Below are positions 46,610 through 57,900 of a DNA stretch of 64,000 bases, one piece after another. The notes under the pieces were generated by a model. The model was not told the origin of the DNA. It was given only the letters and a program-made list of their open reading frames with translations, and did not search any database. Numbering within the stretch: position 1 is the stretch's first letter; each line of letters begins with the position of its first letter. This stretch comes from Globodera rostochiensis (lineage: Eukaryota; Nematoda; Chromadorea; Rhabditida; Heteroderidae): the NCBI GenBank assembly GCA_018350325.1, contig JAEVLN010000053.1:62683-126682 (forward strand), read 5' to 3'. The translations under genes were made by a program, and so were the position numbers.

Positions 46610-48991
46610 TAGAGCAATATGAATGAATTGGGGTGAAATTTGTTTGGTAACGCTAAAAACAAACAAATTAACGGGGAATTCGTCCTTGGATGCCAAGGAC
46701 AGTCCTTGGAAATTGACCCTCGATCTTGGAAAATTGAAAAATGTCCTTATTTCCAAGAATGTCCTTGGAAGATGAAGATTTGGCTGGAAGTTTAAATATT
46801 TGTAATTTTAACGGGAAAAATCATGATTTGGCATTGTGTAAATTTTATTTTTTGCAATTTTTGGATGAATTGCAAATCGCAGAAATTTTTTCGCAATTTT
46901 CTTAGCAAAAATTTAAAAATTCAACGAAATCCAAGGCTAAGCTCCGGTCTAGGGAAGACACAAAATTTGACCCAAAAATTGGGTTTGGAGAAAATTTTTT
47001 GAGCGTCCTTGGATTTCGGCAAATTTTTCTGTTATGTCCTTGGAAATCAACATGTCTGTCCTTGGAAATTGTGTTACGATGGGAGCCCTGGGTTACAGCC
47101 TTAATCTACCTAAACCCAATAATTGCCCAATGTCCTTTTAAAAGGCAACAAATAATAATTGCGAAATTTTTTTTTGATTTGGCTGGAAAGCACAAAAAAG
47201 TCAATATTATCGGAATTTAAGTAACAATTTCTAAAATAAAATTAAAAATATTTATACTTAAAATTCGAAACAAAATTTGGTAATAGTTATGACTGGTGGC
47301 AAGTGTATCTAAACAATATGACCATGACTGTACGTACAGTATGCAAAAAAAGGGGAGGCGCCAATCTGTACAAATGTGTGGAAACATTTGACCGGAGTAA
47401 AGCGCTGTCGCTTTCTTTTTCTCTGCAAATGTTATTTTGGTAAACAACCAACTCGCTACTTTTTAGACTCCCTCTTTTTCTCTCCACTCTTATAGACTAA
47501 CACTATCTCCCATTTTTGCATTCTCTATTTAACACACGGCGAGCGAGTTGGCTGTCGTCCAAGATGCAGAGTGTGCTATGTACAGTACTCGTGCGGGTGC
47601 GAGAAAGATGGGCAGACAAATATACTATCTGCCTCACAGTCTTTGTCAGCAGTTTTTGGTGGGTTTTCATTCCATCCATTCATTTTGTCTGTCTGCCGTT
47701 GGAACGACGACTAAGGATAACTTCATCCTCAAGTATTATTTTTAGGCTCGAAAATAAATAGAATTCTTCTCCGTTTCGGGGTGGTGGAGGGGGTCAATTC
47801 GATCACTTTATCCGTTTACACAGCGACTCAAAAAACGAGATGTGTGCCAATAAATAGAGAGTGCGAGAGAATTAAACAAATTTCCTTTCTTTCTCTAACT
47901 TTCTCTCGTTTGGCGTTCTCTCTCACCTTTTTTAATAATTATTTTGACCATCCCGCACTTCGGATCTAAGAACTTTTCTCTCCAACTACCGATCCTCTCC
48001 AAACTTTCACCATCACTAGAAAACAAAATGAGGAATAGATTTTCAGTATAATGGTTAATGAATTCGGCCCAGGATTTTTGAAATAAATTAATTTTGTTAA
48101 TATTTTTGTTTTTAACAGATATTATGGCTTAAAGAAAATTATTGTGCAAGGATAATTGTTCGAAATTTAGTACCATTCGAAAGCTCTTGATTTGTAGAAG
48201 CTATTTGTAAGCAAGAGCTAAGCGATAGGATAGCTCTCGAGAAGGTTATGCCCGGAAATGCTAAATCGACGAAATAGTGTGCAAAAGTGAGAGAAAGGGT
48301 TAGACACACTAGAGTAACGAAAGAGAACGTGTAACACTGGTGTGCATCTCTGCAGTAGAATGCAACCCATAGAACTATTGTATTACCTTTTTGGGGAACT
48401 GATGAATCAATTCAGCGAAAAATAATAATTGCATTAAAGGGATTCGAACCTTTGCCTCTTTTTTGTTGAAAAGCTCACAGACCACTAGGACAAAATTTAA
48501 ATCTTTTCTGAACTAGAGGCCCAAAATCGAATCGCCGTGTTTACTCGTAGCACTAGGAGACGGGTAATATCGGGATGGTCAAAAGGGTAGAGAGAGAGAA
48601 GAGAGAAGAATGAAAATACCCAAAAAGGTCCGAGGACAAAAAAGGGGATGCAATGTCTAAGAGAATTCCAGAACATTGCGAGCCGCCAAATTAATTTAAA
48701 TTAACAATGATGGGGAATTTAAGTCAATTAACGTTAAAATACTACAAGTATCAAAATATCATCTATGTCAGAGGTTGTAACTGGGTTGTATCTGTCTTAT
48801 TAAAAAGCATCAAAAATACCGAAAATTTAAGGCAGTTTTTGAATCGGTTGAAAATTTTGCAAGTAAGGAAAAAACAACTTTTAAGTAATTATTACAAACA
48901 TTTTAACTACTTCAGTACAATTTGAAAGTTGAAGAAGGTAATTAGGACTGCTTGAGCGTTTCGGGATCAACAAATCTCATTCCAAATCGGC
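46610..48991. other. Divergent intergenic region between ankyrin and SecA-like genes
   Basis: The two large genes are transcribed away from each other here. The region holds CCTTGGA-rich repeats (46670-47080), GAGAGA/CTCTCT-rich stretches (47440-48020 and 48260-48340), a diverged relative of the 108-bp satellite (GAAATAGTGTGCAAAAGTGA, from 48272) and a tRNA-like fragment at 48430-48495. No gene is seen. Confidence 0.5.
48430..48495 (-). repeat. tRNA-like fragment
   Basis: Minus strand shows CTAGTGGTCTGTGAGC (D-arm/box A type) and AAAGGTTCGAATCCCTTT (T-arm with box B). The acceptor ends do not pair convincingly, suggesting a tRNA pseudogene. Confidence 0.45.
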
Positions 48992-51900
48992 ATGTCGAAT
49001 TCAATTGGGACGGCGATTGGAGGACAGAATGAAGACGGTGAAAAATTTTAACGGAAACTTTTTCAATTCCAATTTTTTTACTGAAGATAATTCAAAGAGT
49101 GCCGAGGTGTTGCTGCGTGAGTTGGCGGATCTCAACCACAACGCTGAAGCCATCTCCATTGATTGGTTGGCCCAAATGCTGGGAAATGTCCGCGAGTGCA
49201 TTTGCCGAGGCGAGTTTTCTGAGGCACATTTCCGCTTTTCTTGGCGACTTAGCCAGGGATGTTATCGGCAAAACACAAAAACGTGGAAAACGAGTTCCAA
49301 AACGTGGAAAAAACGTGGAAATTTTTTTCAAAAACGTGGAAAATTTTTTAAGCCTTTAATTTCATATAAAATTGCTTGGAAATCATTAAATAACATAGGT
49401 ATTTATCACCACTTTTCACCATTTTGAGCAAATTTGGCTGAGATAGGAAGCAATTATGCCAGGCCCATAGCCAGGATTTTTTTTCACGGGTGGCAGAAAA
49501 AGTCGATTTTTAGGGGGTGTGTTTTTACCTTTTTATTGCATTTTTGTTAAGGAATTTTCAAAAATGCAAATTTTTGAAAATTGTTTCACCTTCCGGGGGC
49601 AGGGGGGTCGGCGGTGCCGATAGGCGCCGCCGAGAAAATTTTGAATTTTTGAAACCGTGGAAAAAACGTGGAAAAAAACCCCAAAACGTGGAAATTTCCA
49701 CGTTTCCCTGGTAAAATAACAACCCTGGACCTAGCCCATCCACCAAATGCAATTTCAACAAAAATCGCTTTTGTTTAAACTAGGGTAGGAGCCGGGGGGG
49801 GGGATCCCGGGTCAAACCGGGGATCCCCGTTTTCGGGGATGAGAAGGCAACTGAATTTTCTATTAGAAAAGATTCTTAAAATAGAAATTCATTTTAATTT
49901 CAAAAATTTTGAAAATGATGACCATCTTTAGGGGGTGCGTTTTCATCCCTGTCCCCAGCGGGGATGAGACCGGGGATCCCCGTTTCGGGGACAGGAAAAC
50001 CGGGGAACGGGGATGAGAATGGCCGGGACCCCGGTTTTCCCCGTCCCCCCCCCCCCCCCCGGCTCTCCTACCCTAGTTTAAACGATGCTAAATTTCCGCA
50101 TATTTCTATTTCAGATGAAGGACAACAACAAAATCATCCCATTGAATGGACGACAGAGGACATCAAATCGTGGGCGAAAGACCTGAAGCAACAACAACAA
50201 GCGCGTGAATTGCCCGAACTGCTAGCGGTTGCTTGCCGTGCCTGCATGCTTGCTAACGGTACAGTAATGTGGCCAATAAGCAGGATGTACGATCTCGGTT
50301 AGGGGACCAAATTCTAAAATGCCACAAAATAATTTTTGGGCTTTTCTATCTTCTTGTTCAACAAATAGGAACTTATTTTTAACTGAAAAGCATATTTTAG
50401 TGTATTGTCCCCGAGATGCACAGCTCATTTCAATTCTGTTGATGCTTTCGCCCTCCGAAGCTGGGCTTCGTGGACATTTGCAGCAAATTGCCACTGGCGA
50501 AGGCAAAACCGCAATTGTGGCGTTGTTCGTTGTTGTGAAGGCATTGCGGGACCGCGTTAAGGTGCGTTCGCGACGCACCATTAGCTTTAATCCACAAAGA
50601 GCCAGGATTCTGGCATACATGGTCATGGGGTCGGCCAGAGCCGAGTCTCCATTGGAGCTTGGAACAACCGATTTTTCTTAAAGATTTTTTTTTGAGATTC
50701 TCGATCGGTCCAAGTCCATGCGCTATCTGGTAGTGCTGCACCAGACCCGAAATTTACCGAGACTCAAGAGTCGAGACCTAGAAATGACACTGAAATTGAG
50801 ATCCAAAAAACCAGAGAAATTTCTCGAGTCGAGACTCGAGACCGAGACTCTCGTGCAGCACTACTATCTATCTGACAAATTAAAAATGTACTGATTTGTC
50901 AGAAATATACTGATTTCAGCTCGGCGTACTGATTTTCAGGATAATTCGTAATTTTTTAGACCAATTTTCTTAACAAATTTAGTCGAAAATCACCCGGCGG
51001 CGCCTATCGGCACAGCCGACCCCCCCCCCTCTACTAAAGCAGAATTTGGAGAAAAAAAAATTACATTTTTGTAAAAACGAAAATCGGCATGTTTTCGAAA
51101 TGTTGCACAATTTTTCTTAACAAAAACGTCATAAATTTAAAAAAATTGCACCTTTCATGCAAAAAATAAAGTACTATTTTTGAGACATTTTTTATAATGT
51201 TCTATTATTGACCCCAAAATCATGTACTGATTTAGAAAAAATTATTTGTTGGCAACCCTGCTCTTTACTACCTATATTCATATTTTCCCACCAACCTTTC
51301 GTTTAGGTCGATGTTGTGACCAGTTCGGATGCATTGGCAAGGCGCGACGCGAAAGATCTCAAAACGTTCTACGGCATGTTCGGACTAACGGTGGACCATT
51401 GCACCGGCGACTTCAGTTCACGCTACAAGAAATGCTACGCTGCTGACATTTTGTACGGCGACATTGGCTCATTCCAATGTGACATTCTGTACCATGAATT
51501 TAAGTCCAGGGTAAGTCACATTTATTAAACGCTTATGTAGGTAGGTAACTTGTTGGACCCTTTTTGTCAGTTTCGCCTTCACTAACATTTGGAAAAAAAA
51601 ATTACTGTCTCAATTATCAATTTTTTTTATGCGATATATTTGAACTGTAATCGAAATCCAAAATTTTTGACTAATTTGAGTTAAATTGTGCAGAATGTGC
51701 GCGGAACGCCGCCCCGGCCATTCGAGTGTATTGTGATTGACGAGGCTGATTGCATACTTGTGGACGACATGAAACAGGTCCGGTGACGGATTGGTAGGGG
51801 GGGGGGAGTGTCGGGGCCGTTTCCGCTTTGAGGGCGGCCATCGATTCGCAGCAGGATTGCCAACAATGATTTTCCAAAATAAGGACACGAAGACCAAAAA

Positions 51901-54900
51901 GGCATGGGAGGGCCCCCGGTGGTTACGATAGGCGCCGCCGGCAAATTGTTTTTGGAGATTTTAACCATAATTGAATTCGCTTGAAAATTTTTCTCATTTA
52001 GAAGAAAATTCTCTGAACCAAATAAAAGAAGGACAAAATAAGGTCGAAGACCTGAAAAGGACAAGTATTATAAATAAGGACTTATTAAATTTATAAGATT
52101 CGACCATAGATGGCCAAGGGGGGGGGGTCGGCTCGAGCACTGCGAAGTTGACATTAGAGCGCCGGCGTATGTGTAAAACAGGGGTGCCAAATGTCCTTTT
52201 TATAAGGATTTGTCCTTTTTGGGGTATCCCAATTCCACTAAGCAAAATTCGCAAAAAAAATCTGCATTTTTGAAAATCGAAAATCGACAAAATTTTCTAA
52301 AATCCATGGGAGCCATTTCCACCCCCAATGTTGTGTTGAGAAAAATTGTCGGTTTCGAGAAATATGGTTAAAAAACATCACATTTCATGCAAAATATAAA
52401 AATTTACTGCATTTTTGAACGTTTTGTAAAGTATCCTTTTTTGCCAGCAAAATGCCAGCAAAATCTTTTTTTTTTGACCTTCACTGTCCTTTTTTTGAAA
52501 AATTTTTGTTGGCACCCCTGGTGTAAAATATATTTGTTTTTATCTAATGTTCTATACTTGGTAGTTTTGTTGGCAACCCTGGGGAACGAGTTAATGTTTT
52601 AGTCAAAACTTTTTTCTAACAAATAAGTTAATTTGGTCGAGACACATTGACTCTTTTTTTTAAAAGAAAAAACTTTTTTTAAATGAACTGCAGACGAAGT
52701 TATAAACAATCTTGGCAATAGGATTTTATCCATTTTTATTGGAAAACATGATTTTTTTAATTTTTGTTTTTGTAAAGAAGCTCGTTGAGTAAAATGAAAC
52801 AGAAGCTAATCAAAAGTTGTGGGCAAAACTCCTAATATTGGCCGTTTAGACTTCAAACTTTTGTAAAAAAAATAACAGTTGTTGAAAAAAAGTTAAACAA
52901 TTTTTGTTAAAGATCCTCAAGCTTTCATTTCACATTCCCGCCATGGAATATTTGGAAGGCATCCTGACGAGATATTGGGCGCGCTTTGAGCGGTTTCGCG
53001 CCACTTCGAGAAATGAGGATTTAAAAATTTTTGTGGAAGAGTTGGAAGCCGTGCTGACAACTCAAATCAACGGAAATGGAGAGGAAAATGTAATTTTGGG
53101 TTGAACATTCATTTTTTTTTTGTTGGTAAAAGTGAAGAATGTCAAAAACTTTTGTTTTTATTAAAATTATATCAATCAACTCCCTTCGTTGAGAGAAATC
53201 AAAGGGTATCGAAAATTTTGAGTAGTTGACAAAACCATAGGGGGAACCCTTTTAGAGAAATTGGAAAATATTTTTTCTACTAAATATTGTATGAAGATAT
53301 GTTTTTTGACTGCGAACCGGGTCCGAGCTCATTGAAATTCGAGACAAAAACCGACCGTGTTTATGTTGCGGGGGCCGCCAATTGAATGTATTCAGGATGA
53401 ACTGCTCGTCATCCCGCCGCATTTGCGTGCATTTGCACTTAAGCAAATACCGAAATGGATGAATTCGCTGAAGAAGGCCGTTCAAATGAACGAGGATTGC
53501 GAATATGTCATTCGCGAAGGCGTTGTTATCCCAGTTGATTATCGAAACACGGGCACACAGCAGCGCAACAGCAGCTGGTCGCACGGGTTGCACCAGTTTC
53601 TTCAACTGAAGCATGGACTGCGCATGGAGCCGGAAACACTTATCACCAGCTTTATTACCAAGCCGGGATTCATTAATAGGTAATTAGGCGTTTAATTGCG
53701 TCCTGGGCTACTCCACCTTTCTCCTCAGACCAATTCAAGAGTCCTTTTAATCGGGGGGGGGGGGGGGGTCCATGCCTTGAATGCTATGAAACAATAAATC
53801 TTGAACTAACAATTGCAGATACAAAGAAATTTACGGACTTAGCGGAACACTGGGAAGCAATTATGAACATTCGTTTCTGAAGGATCACTACAAAGCTGAC
53901 ATAACACTCATGCCAACATACAAGCCATCTCAGCTGCAGACAATGAATACCATTATTGTGAATGATCGGCACAGTTGGCTTGACAAAATCTGCGAAAATG
54001 TAATGAAAAATTAAGCACACAAACACTTGGCGCTAGGGTGGAACCGGTTTTCGGGTATTTTTTGGGGGGGGGCTGGTTTCCGGACATTTTTTTGTCTGTC
54101 TCTAATCGATTCGATCATTCCTCCAAAAAAAGGGCGTACTTCTGAATCGAGCGTATCGAGATCGCTGATAAAAATATGACATCGTATTTATCATTTATGA
54201 CATCATTAATATATGATTTCAACATCTAAGATTTTTGAAAAATCTAAATTTAGAAAGTCGCTAAAAAGGTGTTTCTAGGGGCATTCGGGCGTAGAATCCC
54301 AAATGTTAGAACTCGAAATCTCGAAAAATTTCAAAAATCAATTTTGCCTCAAAATTATTCAAAAAAGCGCAAAACTACACCAAAAAGATCAGATTGGGAT
54401 TCTACGCCCCGAATACCCCTAGAAGCACTTCGATAACGCCAGAGTATTTCTCAGAATTGCGTAAAACCCTCTTAAACCCTTTTTTTGTGGGACCAATGTT
54501 CTGCAGTATTACCATTTTCTTGTTAAGATTTCGGTCCAAGTTCTGATGTGTAAACGTGCCGCGCTTATTATTTGCCTGACCAACGCGAAGGTGAAGCAGT
54601 TAAGCACCGTCGTCGAATGCAGAACTTGAAGCAAAGGGTGGCCTGCACGTGATCGTCACGTTTATGCCGAGGAACAGTCGGGTCGAGCGGCAGGCATTTG
54701 GTCGTACGGCACGACAAGGCAAAAAGGTGGCACGGCACAATTATACATAAATGGCTTTAGGCGACTCTTTGCCTGATGCGAGTTTTTTTAGCTAACTATA
54801 GATTAGATTTCGATGCAATAATTAACTAATTGAAAGTTTAATGCAATTACAAATATTTCTGGCTTATTAGTGTTTATTAAGGGGACGACACAGATCATTC

Positions 54901-57900
54901 TTAACGAACGTGACACGGACGAAGATTTATTTGACGTAAACATGGACATATTGGCGAAACGCGACAAAATGGTTGAGCAAACTTTTGAAAAGTCCAAAAA
55001 TGAAGGGCTGCCAAAATTGCTTGTCAAGGAGCGATTGTTCAAAAAGTTTTCAACGTTTATTGGAGAAATGCGCGAAAGTACAGCCAACGCCGTAGGGGGC
55101 AACGTAGAAATTCTGGCACAGATTGAAGAGCACTGGTGCTTTTGGCTTCGAGAAAAAGTGGAAATGCGAGGGGCTCCAATGCCTTCAGAGTAAACACACA
55201 ACCAAATATGCAACCCCCCCCCCCCCAGGGATGCTTTTGGTCATCGTTATCGCCTTGTATATAAAAAGGAAATTACCCAGCCATTTGTTTTCGGAAACGC
55301 TCATTTGTCAGTTCGGCACCGGTAGTTTTGGCACTTCGTCATTAGCTAATCGATTAAATCGATGCGTCGGACTCTTTAGTTGATGAACTTTTTTGCTCAA
55401 GCGAAATCAAGTTTCTCGAATAAGTTAAAGCTTAAAACGTGTAAAAATCTCAATTCCCCTTGCCTTTGGCGCGCAGAGCCATAACTTTTTAGATTAATTG
55501 GACTGCTATTATAGCAATTTAAAGACATCGCCTTTTTGATTTAAAAATTATTATGCCCAAACTTGACGGCGCCGAACTGACCCCGACCGTTCTTTTTATG
55601 TGATCAGCAGAGATGCTTTTTTCGAACGATATGGCGATCCAAATGCATCCTTGATACATATTTTGAAAATTAATATACTTTGGTAACAATAATCCATAGA
55701 CAAAAGTGATTTGCGCAAGTCCCTATTTCACAAAAGCCTATAATGGACAAATTTCGTTAAAATCCAAGGATTAGAGTGTAATGAATAATTAAAACTATTA
55801 AGGGCTGTTCTCATTTCCGAGTTGGACGCCTTCATCGTGGAAGAACGTCAGAAAGTCAACCCGCCGCCCCGTCGACCGCCGCCTGAGCCCGTAACCTTAT
55901 TAACCGCGGTTTTCGTGCCATTGGTGGACAACCTTTTGAGCAGTTTTGCACCGCCATTCCTGGGCCTTAACATCTTCACGAATCCGTGCTATTTGGTGTT
56001 GAAGGGGTACGGGTTGGACTACGGCAATGCCATTGCGCATTTGGAGAAGGCAATCGAATTGGATAAGGACGAAAGTGGTTTTGTTGTTCCGGCACGGTAT
56101 TATATGGCATTGGCACTCGTCAAGAAGGGTGACTATTTCAGGTAGAGTAATTGTCCAATTTTCTTTATTATTACGGAACAACAATCCTTTTTTTAATTGG
56201 CAATTATTTAAATTTGCATATAAATAAAAAGTCTGCAGATCAAAAAAACTTTCTGTACTTTGTGCCCAGTACCGGGTCTGAGCACTTCCGGATTTGGAAT
56301 TTTGGGAATTTACCCGGGAAACCCCACCGACATAATTTTGAAAATCCGAATCCCGAAAATTCCGTTTAAGTAATTGGCCCAAATGTGTAATACCCAGGGT
56401 TTACTCGTACCGTACCCAGATTCCGAATGTTTTACACATTTTATTCTCACAACTAAAGCTGTCGGTTTCAAACCGAACCGAAATCCGGCACGGGTCGGTC
56501 GGTTTCAAACCGAAAATTATTTAAAACCGAAAGCCTTACTTACAACACACATTGTTAGAGTGGTTATTGAAAATATTTGCATTTCGAGATAGAAAAAGGG
56601 AAGGTTTAAAACGGTTTCTGAAAAGGGGAACGAATCGGGGCTGAACGAATCGCCGGGAACGAATCGTGCTCCGTCCGGTTAAACGTACCGATCGAGAATT
56701 ACGATCGAGAATCTCGAAAATCTCGAATCTCATAAAATCTCGAAAAAAATTTAAACAATTGAGATTCGTTCGAGATCACTGGAAAATCTTTAAAAAATCT
56801 CGGTAAAAATTGTTCTATCGAGATTTTGATCGAGAATTATCGGTCCAATCTCTAGTTAAAACGCGGGGCAAAAGATGAAAGAATGCAAATGGGATGCCCC
56901 GGTAGCTCAGTGGAAGGAAGAGCCTGCCCACGGATTGGGTGAAGTTGTGGGTTCGAATCCCACCCGGGGTACCATTTTGCCTATCTGAGCTCACCAGGGA
57001 TGCAAATTTTAGGTTACATAAAAGACAAATCTTTATTAAAATATCTGATAAGATTATTTTAGTGTGGAGGATCGCGAAGTACGCGCCGAATACCAAAACG
57101 AAGCGGCGGAGCATTTGAAGAAAGCAAACAAATTAATTAATAACAAATTAATTCCTTGGCTATCAAATGGAGTGAAGCCGAATGGGGAAGGCACCGCACA
57201 AAACACGGCATTATGTCAGCAAATTGATAACAAAGTGCAGTTACTTCGACGATTGAGTGCGCAGTGCGACAATTGTTTGGATGTGAGCATCATTTAAAAT
57301 ATGTTTAACATAATGTTTAATCAAAAAAAGGCCGAAATATGAACCGAAAATGGCACTTTTAGTGCTCTAATTTACTTAAAATTTAATTTTTCTTCTTTTA
57401 ACGTCTCCAAATAAATAGATTTAAAGTTTTTCGCATATTATTGAGTTTTTTGGAATATTTTAACTGCCAGGCCAACTCATCGCCTCCTGGCCCTTAGGCA
57501 ATGTATATTTAAAGGTGTATTATTTTCCAAAAACGTCCAAAAAATCAATCTTTAGGGTATGCAATTTTAACTTGACCAAAAAAGCTCAACGCAAAAAGCC
57601 GTAATTTCAGTCTCACACAGTGACGTTCATGACCTCGATCGAAGTCTCGAGCAACCTTAAAGAATTTTACAGAGTAATTTTTAGATTCCCGATTGAAATC
57701 TCGATCGGTCAGTCCTCAAGATCGAGTTCTATTTAATACTGTGCCTTTATCAAGAAATTTGATTAAAAATTAAATACATTTTTATCAAAATTTTTTTGCC
57801 TCAAAGGATTGGCTACAGATTTTGTTGCTTTCCTTTTTATTTAATTGTAATAATTTAAGTTCATTGCCAAGTGTCCTGCTGGCCATTTTTGCAAGTTCAA

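Noticed and set aside
48707..48925. 72-residue open frame before the SecA-like gene as its first exon
   Set aside because: The phase-consistent start at 48992 explains the gene, and this frame is AT-rich and featureless.
56815..57114. Minus-strand open frame containing [10 protein letters not shown]
   Set aside because: It is the antisense translation of the tRNA-like sequence, a common annotation artefact.
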